From: Opisthorchis felineus
Lineage: Eukaryota; Platyhelminthes; Trematoda; Opisthorchiida; Opisthorchiidae
Direction of reading: 5' to 3'
Assembly (NCBI GenBank): GCA_004794785.1
Contig: SJOL01001796.1
Location: 57,062-121,061 of the forward strand
Length of the DNA stretch: 64,000 nt
Part shown: one piece after another, positions 46,547 to 57,901 of the stretch
How the letters are laid out: each line of letters starts with the position of its first letter
Position numbering within the stretch: the first letter of the stretch is position 1
Position numbers and translations under genes: made by a program
The notes under the pieces: model-generated
Databases searched by the model: none
What the model was told of the DNA's origin: nothing
Seen by the model: the letters and a program-made list of their open reading frames with translations, nothing else

Positions 46547-47298
46547 CTTCAAAAAAAAGGAATTGATAAATCAAAACAATCCCTAAAACCCAAAATCTGA
46601 GTTGTTCTCAGATGCCCTCAACGCTGTGCCCCGGTTCAATGCACCCGATAGTCGTGTGGGAAGACATATTAAAATGCCTGACAAAATTCGTAACAAGTGA
46701 AATATCTTGCATGGCCAGAGAAAAGTTAACATTAAATAACACCTAAAGAAACCGTTTGGTTGTTTCAACGTGGGATATTTACTTTTCAGGCGTCTACTTG
46801 TCGAAAGAAACTGACATTTGGCCAGTAAAACTATTAGGTTGCAAAAAATATCACAATTTTGTTTAAACGCGTTACCTAGTGTTACTATTGTGTTGATGTA
46901 TGCAGGAGTATTTGTGGGATGAATTTCCTGAAGTACAGATACATGCTATAACCCAAGGAACTAATACCTCTACTGCAAGCTCGCCTTTGCATTTCGCATC
47001 CACAAGTAAAGTGATTATCAATGTGTAACAGTTACAGTGTCACAACTAACAACAGAACCCCAGAAAAACTGTTGGTAACTGTCAATATACGAAAGGCTAC
47101 CTGGTAATCTAACTCAGTCGGAAGCGTTTTGCACAGTGGGGACAACTAACCAGTAATCTCATTTTGCACACTCTGTTGCTGAATTCGACAATTTCTCTGT
47201 TAAAACCAAAAAAAAATCCAACAATGTCTCATTGATAGTTTTAATGTTTCTGGCTATTGCTTAGATTCCTCGTCATTACTGCAGATAGTTAGCGTCAT

Positions 47299-47679
47299 AT
47301 GCAACTGAATACTAAACCAAGGAATGCGAAACGCGGGACCAGACTGTGGGTGGCTTTCAAAGTAAGCAGACCTGATAGCGCTATGATGAACACGATTTAC
47401 GTAATCGATGAAATGTACAGCTATAATGGTATGACACCTTTCCAAGATGATCCGGACGAATTGACCGTTACCTATCATACAGTCACCATTTTAGAGGGGA
47501 ACATCACCAGTATTTTGCAACCTGATCAAGCTGGTGACGAACGAAACAAAGAATCAGTTTTGCTGGTTTTTTTTTCAAATCCGAGTGTGGAATTGTTGAA
47601 TACGCCCCTTTGGTACAATCAACCAGGCGTATTTAGTTTACATGAGTCAATAAAATTAGGCGGTATGTGCAACAGTTAA
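47299..47679 (+). other. Unplaced plus-strand open frame, 126 codons
   Basis: Runs from ATG to TAA with a natural-looking composition, including an N-glycosylation-type NIT and an acidic stretch (DDPDELT). A strong acceptor (CCTCGTCATTACTGCAG) lies 17 bases upstream, but in-frame stops separate it from this frame. No family is recognised, and an open frame of this length is expected to occur a few times by chance. Confidence 0.2.
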
Positions 47680-47979
47680 CACATGTTACAGTGCGTTTAA
47701 TGGGCTAAAATTATATGCAACAATACGCACTTGTTTTGGGAGGGAAACGTTTTACATTTATTCACTTCTATTTAGTTTCTGGGCTTGGATCCTTAAACTA
47801 AACGATCAGCGGAGGTTTTTTCGCAACTGATGAAGTTTTACACAAAAGCGCTTGGTGTGCGCTGTGCACTTTTTTCGCTCGGACAGAATTTATAAATATC
47901 GTGCAGGTGTCAGCTTTACAAGAGAAATTTCGGGCATTCCAGATCAAAAGATGATCATAGCTGTCTAAACAACGCTTAC

Positions 47980-48000
47980 ATTGGGTATGTACTCTATACT
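47980..48000 (-). CDS. Possible further upstream micro-exon, 21 nt
   Basis: Acceptor ATCAAAACTTCCAG and donor GTAAGCG. Phase 1 is open (YRVHTQ) and joins the 46514 exon as TAC (Tyr) without a stop. The pyrimidine tract is only moderate. Confidence 0.35.
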
Positions 48001-51000
48001 CTGGAAGTTTTGATGAACTATTAACATGCTAGCGCCGAAAAGATAGCCAGGGTCGAAAAATGTTTGCTTAGCTAGCTTCCGCTCAACTGAGCTCTCAGAC
48101 AGAGCAGTCTGTAAGCAAAGTGGCCGTTAAACTACCCACGTAACAGAGCGACATATTCGCGACTTATTTGTGGATTGTGCTCACAGTTTTGTGCTATTAG
48201 GAAGCCCTGAATTATTTCTGTGAAGCAGCTAAGATGATACTGAGACTGGGGTTTGTTTCATGCGATTTACCGAAGTGAATATTTTCTCTCATTCTTCTCG
48301 CACACCTCCAACTTTATGCATAATATTTTTGACGCAATAATTTTGGTTTTAATCAATTTTGAGGACACATTTAGGGTACGCAGTTTCCATGGATCCGTTT
48401 TTATTTTTTTTATTAACCCATCTGTCAAGACCACATTACGCAAAATTTTAAACTGACGATGGGTGAGAAATGTAGGTCATGGAAAATGAATAATACACTG
48501 GTAAATTACTTAGTGAACCAAGATCAGGTCACTGAATCAGAAATTGCGAAAAACACGCGCAGTTTAGTTTTAAACGTACTTATTTTATACTCCACTGGTG
48601 CTGCAGAAACGTTGAACAACAAGCGTGATTTACAGTTTTCCACTTAAGTTCGGAAGTGGTCAGTCATAGCTAGGAATGTTGCTTGGCAACTCAAACCCGC
48701 TAAATTTGAAAGCGATAAATAAAAAAAATCTATAATATCAAAAGTGAAGTTTACGTCGTCATGCGCCATTCTATCGTGCATACCTCATTTCCATCGTACT
48801 TAGCATTTGGCATTCAACCGACGGCCATCCTCAGTCGGTAACCTGTTCGGCCAGAAACTCCAAGGTTTTATCGTCATGAATCATTGCTCATGCGATCAAA
48901 TCCCAAGTTTAGCAGCAATGTCAAATGAGTATTTAAAAACCTAGTCCACTGGCAGCTCTCCTATATTTTTCAATAAGGATGAAGGGTGCAGGATTGCCAG
49001 TTTTAGTTGGCCTCCCAAGGCAGAAAGGCAAATCCACTGAGAAAAGACATAGACTCACAGATGGTGATTGGAAAGAAGGAGTTAGGCTGAGGTACAGGGA
49101 ACCATTTGAGTGGGTGTTGAAATTGTGCCGTTCAGCAATCTAGACCCTGATCTTTATTACATCTTAGATTCCAGATTTGAGCACTGATTGACGCGCTCAC
49201 GGAAGTTCATTTGGGAAGTGTTTCGCGGAATAGCTGGAGCACATTACATACATTCCCAACTGTATTAGCCTGTATAATGTTTGAACATTCTGGTTCTATC
49301 GCGCCTCTTTGTCCACACGCAGGCTACATTTGGGCTGTCGTGTAAGAGACCGTCTAGCCAAATTTTACTCAGAAATAAATGTTGGAAATTAAAGTTGAAA
49401 ACCAGGACAGTTTTCCACTATCTTTTAAAGATCCATTAGGCTGGAACAACAAGAAGGTTCCCTAATGGCAAGCCTCATTTATTTAACTACTTACCATAAG
49501 CTAGCCAGTCTACCTACTCAGGTGAATTAAACTCAGCTTTCTTAATCAAATTTTCGCCTCCTCACGTGGCCACCTAGAGCTAAAAATGAATACTCACTGA
49601 AATATCTACAATTTATCCTGTAAAGCCCGTCACAGGGTTGCATAACTAATTTGGTTAGTCAGGACATCGTCATTTTCTTTGAGAAGTTTTTAATCACATA
49701 GTAAGGAGCCACTGTAGATTTAGTATATTTCGAAATTCGAGGGTGTGCGGAGACGTAATCGTTTCCATAAAGTGTGAAACAATCAGTTTTTCGAAGAAAA
49801 ATGCATTTTTTGTCAAGCATTGTTAGGGAGTGACATTCCGAAGAGCTAATTTCAAAATGCAAATGTCCATATCCTCTGACTCTGCTAAAATATGCTAGTG
49901 GCATTAAAGCGTTTATTGACTTAACCGTGATGGCAGCCCCAATGTGCATCATTCCGTCTTCCTTCGGAGGATTAAACCCGGCGAAGTCTTCAAAACTGCC
50001 GCAAATCTTGAATGCTTTTAGGAAAGCGTGATCATTGGGCCGCAACAAAGCTAGGCTACATGTGTACTAAGCGGGAGTAGGCGCGTTGCTATTAATTTGC
50101 ATATGCGCCTTTTAGTCAGCGGCGAGAAAATAAAGGTTTGATTGGATGTCTGAATAGCATAAATAAAGTAAATATTTGTTCTATGATTATCAATCAAATG
50201 ATGAGCACTAAGTCATCTCATTTTGGTGTGGTCGACTGAAAACATGCAGTTTCGGCTACCAAGACGAACAGTTAACTACAAGTGCTGTGGTGAGCTCAGT
50301 CACCATTTGGGACAACTGGATGGTTTATGCGCAACGGAACTGTGTCACTTTAAATAAACAAAATCATCCAAACTTTGCAGTCATATCTGATGCATTTGTA
50401 CAAGGCAACAACCTCGAGCCGTCCTCGATTACATGGTTTGCAAGCAAAACTAAAAGCCCAAAAACAATGCAGAATCCCCAGCTGTCACCATGAACCTGTT
50501 GTCTGTTGCCTTAAACCGTGTTTCCGGCAACTTTACATTGCTAGCCACGTTGCCCCAAATCAGGCCATTTTTGGCCGATATCAAGTATGAGTAGGGTCAG
50601 TCTAACTACCTCTACAAGATAGTGTTATTGAGCTGATTCCGTTGAATTTTATATTCGAAGTGTTAAGGGAACAGCGCTGGTACTGAAGTACCGCGAACTA
50701 AAGTTTTTAAAGGTCTTGGGTTATTAGTAGTTCGGCAGCTAAAACTGTTGTTTCACTAGACAAACCCTCAGACATTTTATAGTGTGCCGCCACTGACCGT
50801 GGCTGAATCGACGGATTGGATTAAAAAGCCAGAGTACGGACGCATATTAATTGAAATCTTAATGAAGTGGGCCTAATACAATCTGCCATTTGTTCAGCTA
50901 GTCGGCGTACTCTAAAAAATTAACGAACCGTTTCTGAATGATTTCAATCAGCAAACAGGGCACACAAATTTTTCTCAGAAAGGCGATGGCAGATGTCAGT

Positions 51001-51703
51001 CGTGTCTTCATACAAAAAGATACACGTTGAATAAGTTTTATTATTTTTTTGTATAAGTAACAACGCGAATAGATTTGGAGAAAATCTCCCAAGTAGTCTT
51101 CAGTGAATATATATCAGGGAGTGCATGCCGACTAGATCACAGTGTATGCCAGGTTTAAAGTTAAAATATTTCACCAGGCTGGAGAAATGGAACAATAACT
51201 TTTTATCAGGTTTCCAAGACAACAGAAGCTTACGATGACATAGTGTGGACCCCACCAGAATAAACATTATCGCTGAACGTAACATGTTCCAAATGGAAGT
51301 CAATTCATAGCAGAATTACCTAATAAGAAGATCGCTTGAGATTTGTTCCGTCATCCTATTGGATTGCAGGCATCCAAGCAATTGATTGGCTGAAGTAATT
51401 CACTCTCCTGCCGTAAACGACGAAGAGCTGGAATTGCATAGTTTGCTTAGGTTAATAGTGTCTCTCTGTCCACCACAGGCTCTATTCGACCATCGACCCC
51501 CGGTTTGATGGTTCGGTTTTTAATTCGAATTCAGAGATTAGTTACTGACTGCCGAACTGTTGTTATGATTCGCCTGTTATTCGACTGTTTTGTTATCTAT
51601 TACATTTTATCTCAATGCTTACTATTCACCATTTAAATTTCCCTGGCACCTACAGGGAATCTTCTGTTCTTTAGAATTTACTCCGTTTTCTCATGTGTAA
51701 ACC

Positions 51704-51726
51704 ACCAACAACAACAACAGCAACGC
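51704..51726. repeat. Short (CAA)n-like tract
   Basis: ACCAACAACAACAACAGCAA, a trinucleotide-rich patch of about 23 bases in non-coding context. Confidence 0.7.
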
Positions 51727-52054
51727 TGAAACAGGATCCTTCGTGTTGACTACTGTTGATGATCCGTCTATTTGAGCCTGAGCAATGTTTCCTGATTTTT
51801 TTCTGATGATTTCGTTTTGAACTTCTATGGTAAGCAGGTTTCGTAGCGTGACGTGTAATAACCCAGTCGAGCAGGATCTCAGAATCCTTCTTCATTAAGA
51901 AATGAGTCTCGAACGCCAAACATATCATGGTCGCATGTATTCCGGCAAATTCAAAGGTTTCTGGTGTCCTGCTAGAGCATGCACGCAGCGACTGAGTAAA
52001 CATCAATCAAATCAGCCCTGATAAGCCTGAAGAAACATCCGTATTTACTCTCAC

Positions 52055-52072
52055 CTTATCCATTGCTAGGAG
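52055..52072 (-). CDS. 18-nt micro-exon candidate in a different phase
   Basis: Acceptor CTAAGTTTGTTTCAAG and donor GTGAGAGTAAATAC are good and the length is a multiple of three. Only phase 0 is open (LLAMDK); phase 1 contains TAA. It therefore does not belong to the phase-1 series unless the frame changes upstream. It may be part of another transcript or a chance hit. Confidence 0.28.
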
Positions 52073-53259
52073 CTTGAAACAAACTTAGCTTTTGGACAAC
52101 GTGAGCAACCGATTGGATTAGCAGCAAGATATAGACTAGCCTTACCCAAATGAAGGATATGATAATGGAAGGGATTACTACGGTATCTTGTTGGCAACAC
52201 TATTTTGTCACCCAGGTCAGCGGTCGTCAGATAGAATCCCAGGACCTGCAGCCGCACAAAGTAAGCCGTCGCTAAAATGGTTTTCGCTGATTATTTCTTC
52301 CTTGATGTCGAATGATATATGCGTGTCAAACTATCCAGCCGTTTGCATTTTCTGGCGTTTTGACCTCTGCGCAAAGCTCCGCGATTTTTTATTCTCTTGG
52401 GGATTGCAGTCGGTAGCAAACTATGCCATTATGAGATACTTTGCAAAATACTGTTGGCCGCAGTGATTTTCTACAGACGTAACTGAGATCAAGAGTGAGG
52501 AAGACTTAGAGTTGGACTTATCGGGCTTGCATCCGCGATACGTAGCATAAACCACTACTTATGGAAAATGGAAATCCCTGGAGAAACCCTTTTCTGGAAC
52601 CATCAGGAATTGACCATGACGTTGAGTCCGTTAGTTGTGCCCGGTGTTTTTAAGTTGTTTCCATGCGCTCAATGATATAGAACATTGCCAATGGCAAAAT
52701 GTAACTATGCGGGGTAATTTTTGACTATTGAAAACCTCAAGTCAAATTAAAACCTTCGGCAGTGCCTGTCGTAGATTTTCAAAGTACCTGTTAGTCAATG
52801 GCCTGGAGCCTATGGACGCATGTATTCTCACTCGGTAAAACTCCGTAACGTACATCGAGATCGTTGTAGCGTTGCAGATAAACAAAATTTCGGTCACATC
52901 TGAAACAACTGCGATCCAGATTTATCACTAATCGTGCATTAGCGAAAGCGCGGGAAGCCAGAAACGCACTGTTATTTTGGGCATTTTCAAAGGTCTGATG
53001 GGGTCCTCTTGAACATGTAGGGATTGCGTCTTTGAGATGCAGATATTTGTCACCCGTGTTTGTTACTCAACATCTGGCAGCACTCGGAATAAATTAGTAG
53101 GTAGTGGCTTATCCGCTGTCTAAAACGATTTCAGGTGAACGCCTTACTTATCCGTTATGTTGTGTATGCTGGAGCTTCTATTGGGCATCAGCTCCGCCTA
53201 TTTTCGCTCATCTTTGTGCTGACACGAACGACCTCATTTTCCCCATCACTGCTCCACAG

Positions 53260-53508
53260 AGCTCATGAACGCATCTTTAGAGACTGCCAACATGACCTTT
53301 ATGGATTGGTTTTCGGTGTACACATTCTTGGCTTTTCATGTAGATTTAATGTGCTACACGTCCGTGGTGCTAAATCCTGAGGTAGTGAATGGAAGGTCAA
53401 ACAATGAACACAAACATTTTGTCAACCGCGCCTCAAAGTCACAAAATCCTGTAATTCGTTCCGGGAACAACTGTTTTGACCAATTTAGCGGAGGCCAATG
53501 TAGCAATG
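53260..53508 (+). CDS. Plus-strand internal exon, 249 nt, phase 1, extracellular-type
   Basis: Strong acceptor (TTTTCCCCATCACTGCTCCACAG) and perfect donor (AGCAATG then GTAAGTGACA). The open frame leaves two bases at the start and one at the end, so both flanking introns are phase 1 and the length is exactly 83 codons. The peptide starts LMNASLETANMTFMDWFSVY, with two N-glycosylation-type motifs (NAS, NMT), and ends near CFDQFSGGQCSNG with closely spaced cysteines. Symmetric phase-1 exons with Cys and N-glycosylation sites are typical of modular secreted or cell-surface proteins; I cannot name the domain. It belongs to a gene on the opposite strand to the micro-exon series. Its next exon may lie in or beyond the gap at 53686. 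Confidence 0.5.
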
Positions 53509-53685
53509 GTAAGTGACATACATAGCATGGTGCACATTTGAGACTGAAGTGCCAGATGCTCACTATTTGAAGGCCGCATATGAAAGGAATTTGGGCCGGG
53601 TAACACCATACGCTTTTAGCAGTAAAGCATATCTTGATGACCAAAATTTAACAACAGATTTTGAATGCGCAGAGTTATTGACAAC

Positions 53686-53907
53686 NNNNNNNNNNNNNNN
53701 NNNNNNNNNNNNNNNNNNNNNNNNNNNNNNNNNNNNNNNNNNNNNNNNNNNNNNNNNNNNNNNNNNNNNNNNNNNNNNNNNNNNNNNNNNNNNNNNNNNN
53801 NNNNNNNNNNNNNNNNNNNNNNNNNNNNNNNNNNNNNNNNNNNNNNNNNNNNNNNNNNNNNNNNNNNNNNNNNNNNNNNNNNNNNNNNNNNNNNNNNNNN
53901 NNNNNNN
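53686..53907. other. Assembly gap (222 N)
   Basis: Run of N. The sequence on both sides is open in one plus-strand frame, but continuity across the gap cannot be judged. Apparent long reading frames here are artefacts of the N run. Confidence 1.
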
Positions 53908-56900
53908 GATGATCAGCAGGTCACTTTGCGCAGTTGGCTGAAATGTTGAAAACACTTGATACGCAGGTTGAAGCACATTAACTAGGCCCAAATTAGGGCC
54001 GAATATGAGTTCCGCGGTTTTACAATCGGCATTCACTCTGTGCTTGGCAGTTTAGGTGTATCAATTGATAAACCGGTATTCTAAGTTTTGACAGTAAGTT
54101 CTGAATTGAGTGGATTTTGAAGGACGTTGAAAAAAACCAACAAAATTTTCAATGGCACCCCAGAAAACCCAGTTCAGCAATCACACTTGAATTTTCTGGA
54201 TCTACAGAAGCTTAGGAAGGGTAGAATTATTATGAACGGTGAGCTACTGCTAATCTAGTAAATGTTATCTGCCCGAAGATCGACATCCTAATAGTTTATA
54301 CGTTGTATCTTAGCTGCTGCATACTGACGTGAACATTCACTTTGTTGGCCGTCTTTGGAATGCACGGCAAACCCAAGGGGTCCCAGAATATCACTCACGG
54401 AAGCACTGTGAAGTTGATAGTTAAGCAGTGAACACTCTACATCAATAGTTGGGCACATTTCGGATTACGCTTCCAAGTCAAGTTAAGGGGTCAGCTGGGG
54501 TGAACTGATGTGCAGCTGTCCGTTTTCATGTGGGCTGGAAACCACTGCAATAAAACTAGCTCAAGTTTTCACTTATCATCATTTCCATCCACAAACCCCT
54601 CGAAGGTTTTCTACATCTGCCAGTTTTTCATCGACGATCTGGTGATTTTAAAGTAGGTGGCTGCTAGTTTGGGGGTGGCACTTGGTATGGTTGGCGCGTT
54701 AGTGGACTTTTCATTTAGGATATTGGGAGGGAAAGTCATGTACTGAACTCAGCAGCTCAAACGCATGCGCACCAGTAAACGTGTGTTTTGGCCACATCTT
54801 CTATTGCATTTAACTATGGAATTGTCATGTCTCGGTACCCCAATCCAGGAAGGCGATAATTCCCAGCGCAGCACGGATTACCGGCAATCGTTGCTTGACC
54901 TTCGCTGGCTATTCATTCAGCCGTCCCATGGCTGTTCATAAAGGGCTGTTCGAGGATGCCGGGCGACTGTCGTACAGATAACTTGATGAAGCTGACGCAG
55001 CCGATGGACAGTGCTCAGTGAATCTATTATGGGCTGGATATTTCTCCCGAAAACCATTCGACCTATTTCAGCACTATTGAGCAGATGTTCTGAAGACACC
55101 AATGGTCAGGCACTCAAAGGTTTTCAGCGTCCTCAGCCCGGAGCTACCAGGTTTCTGATCAGTCCAAACTTATGAATCACAGCTTAACATTGAAAACTTG
55201 ACCCTTGACAGTTAAACAGGTATCACAGGTATGCGTCACAAGTGATGATGCATCAGAACGCCGGCTGCTCGGGCATTTTCAATCCGGAGGAAAGTACCGT
55301 CACCAGCTAGACCACCTGGGTTGATATATTTGTCCACGTAAAAAAAAGGAATCCTTTGGTACCACCGGTAAATATATTGCGAAGCATTGTATTTAGGGTC
55401 AAGTACAAAATGGAACGGCTATGGTGGCCTTCCTTTAGGTTTAAAAAACTAATCCTTATAATCGGAAAGCGAACAATTTTTTGAAATTTGTGCAGCAAAT
55501 CATGATGCAAGTGCTCTAGTGCATGATCCACAACAGCCGTGCATCGCAATTAGCTTTGTAAACTGCAAGAGTATATGCTTGAAGGATTTCAGAACGGCAT
55601 AAGTGTTCTTAACCTCCACGAGGGGGGGGGAATCCATTCGCTGCGAAGTCATGTATTCGCAAACACCAACTAAGCAGTTACGAACTATTGGACAGGAAAG
55701 CAAACGTCTCAAATGCACATAGTTTTTAAAAACTGAATATCCTCACGCGTCTTCTTGAACTCTCATGGATATTCACTGACTGTTACACAGTTGCAAACGA
55801 ACACTGCAAAGCAGTTCCACAAGTTTCCTAATAAGCTTCAGCTCCAATTAGAAGCGGGGTGGAGCTCCGACACGACCACAGACTACTCACGTGCCCCCAG
55901 TAGTATCCGGCGATACAACGTTAGCACCATACGAAATTCTGGGGTAGGTAGGTTTCCTCCCGATTGCTTTGAACCTCTGCTGGACTCAACTAACAAACTA
56001 CGAAGTGACGTTACTAATAGCAGCCATCTGCCAACTGCACAGTTTGTCTCTCACCCAAAATGCCCAGTCACAGGCATCCGCAGAGAGCATTCTTGATAGA
56101 ATTTATTTTATCAAAACTTAGAATGAACGGCATAGTCCACTGAATTGTTGAGCAGTCAAACGCCGCGGCATGTATGCCTGCAGATCTTACTCCCCAAGGT
56201 TTACGTCAACATCAACAGCAAGCACGTAACAACATGCTTGGGTGCGGCCCAATCGAACGATTGGAAATCGTCACGGTCTAGCTCAGAAATTTTATGTTGA
56301 CGCGTCGGGACCAGCTTCTTATCGCGGGAAGCTTCCTGTAATGGACCAAACTGAAACGAATGGGACAATAATTGGATGAATATTTCACATTCCATTTTAT
56401 TCAAATGAATGGGTCATTGTGTGTAAGTAGGTGTAGTCTCATTAGGAAGCATCTGGAGCCACCTTGTTCATGCAATAATTAGGATGGCAATTGACGTGAT
56501 AGTGTAAATTTAAAAAAGTTGTTCTGGTTTTTGAGGTTAAAAGTTTACTAGCTCAGGCCATTAAAGCTGCATAGCTCCTGTGAAATTTAATTACCGATGT
56601 ATTGTTGCGTTGTGGTGAAATAATCTTGACTGGAGAACAAAGTGGAGATAATGCAACTTCTCCTGAGCTAGTCGTATCCCTCCACAACCTTTGTGAGTTT
56701 CTTTAAAACCCTTTTTACGTTCGAAGTAATTGTGAGCAGACAAGGATTACAGTTTTCCCAGGGGTCGGGATGGGATTAACTACTGACATACCAAACGCGT
56801 CAGTGGCCAACGAAATAGTCTGAAACAGTGTGGGCGCTAGAAAAAATATGATGCTATTTGTTAGTGCATCTTGTTATACACTGCGTCCGTTGAATTTTGA

Positions 56901-57676
56901 AGAAACATGTGTACTTTTAGTTGGCCTTCTGGCTGTTTGTTCTTCAGATCGTCTGCAATTTTCTGGCTATCATTTTATAGGTATTGAGCGACAGCGTATG
57001 TCAGCTCAATGACCTTTGTCTTACATGAGGAGCTACCGTATAACTTTATGGTCTTTTTTTGCCGGCTTAGCCCACAAAACACCACAAATCTGATTCACTT
57101 TCCCAAAAGAATTGTCAGTACATTGCGTTGAAATCCGTCAACACAAACCAACAAACAAATATTGGTCAGTCAGACACCGCAATCATGGATGCGCACACAG
57201 TGAGAAGTCCACTGCGGAATAAACATTCTTCCCTAAAATGTTTCCATCCGCGGGGCATTCAATGTAAGGGCGTTTTATGACGAATTACAGTATGGATACC
57301 CTTGGTGAGAAAAACTGGAATGTGAGAAATTAGGAACTCTTAATAACCGCGAAGATACCCCCTGATGGATCACGCATGAGAGCAACAATTCAGTTGGATT
57401 GTGTGCCACATGGTGGTGGATCGCATGCAGCAACCAGTAAGGTGCTGAAAGGGAGGCCGACGATGACACAGCTATTTCTGATTCACATACGATGGCACCA
57501 AAGTCCGCCAGGAAAAGCCGCAAGGAGGCAGCTAGGGAGTGAAGGTTCTGTCGAAAAAAAAAACTACTTAGTCTGCTATTTAGTTCCGTGGAACCTTACT
57601 ACTGTGCAAGGAAACACCATTCCTCAGGATGCTGGGGATTGTGAGCTTTAATGCACAGTTCTTCTCATCATTACAG
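53908..57676. other. Little recognised
   Basis: No family match and no exon with two good splice sites. A 113-codon plus-strand frame at 55755-56096 and a homopolymer G run at about 55622-55630 were noted. A G+C-richer patch at 57376-57651 with open frames on both strands may be an old repeat. Confidence 0.4.
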
Positions 57677-57901
57677 GCAGGCTACTGTGGTATCACCTGT
57701 CAAAGGCTATTCAACTATATGAAAACATGCAAGAAGCATGGAAGTTTAGGCAAATTTTCGTCTCTTAGACAAAATATGCACTATCCTTATCTAACACCAA
57801 TTGATGGAGAGAAAGATGGGCCGATGCTCAATCAAATGGTCACAAGGGAGAAACCGTTAGACAAACTAACAGGTTTAAGCACAGCGAACGCACGAATTTA
57901 G
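57677..57901 (+). CDS. Possible plus-strand terminal exon
   Basis: Very good acceptor (CACAGTTCTTCTCATCATTACAG). In phase 0 it gives 74 codons to a TAG, starting AGYCGITCQRLFNYMKTCKK, with several Cys and Lys. In the phase that would follow the plus-strand exon at 53508 it gives a shorter peptide, RLLWYHLSKAIQLYENMQEA and onward to a stop. Both look protein-like, so the frame is undecided. No AATAAA was seen nearby. Confidence 0.28.
   Translation, partial: AGYCGITCQRLFNYMKTCKKHGSLGKFSSLRQNMHYPYLTPIDGEKDGPMLNQMVTREKPLDKLTGLSTANARI

Larger units (their letters stand above)
48001..53259. other. Little recognised
   Basis: No family match. A minus-strand frame of 129 codons (49659-50048) reads smoothly but has no two-sided splice context. 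A (CAA)n-type patch lies at 51704-51726. One 18-nt candidate at 52055-52072 is listed separately. Confidence 0.4.

Noticed and set aside
48185..48193. 9-nt minus-strand micro-exon
   Set aside because: In phase 1 its last base would create TAG when joined to the candidate at 47980, and nine bases are weak evidence alone.
53148..53168. 21-nt minus-strand micro-exon with donor GTAAGG
   Set aside because: It lies just upstream of a much better plus-strand exon (53260-53508) and its acceptor tract is poor.
53513..54036. Long open frames across the gap on both strands
   Set aside because: They are open only because N positions cannot give stops.
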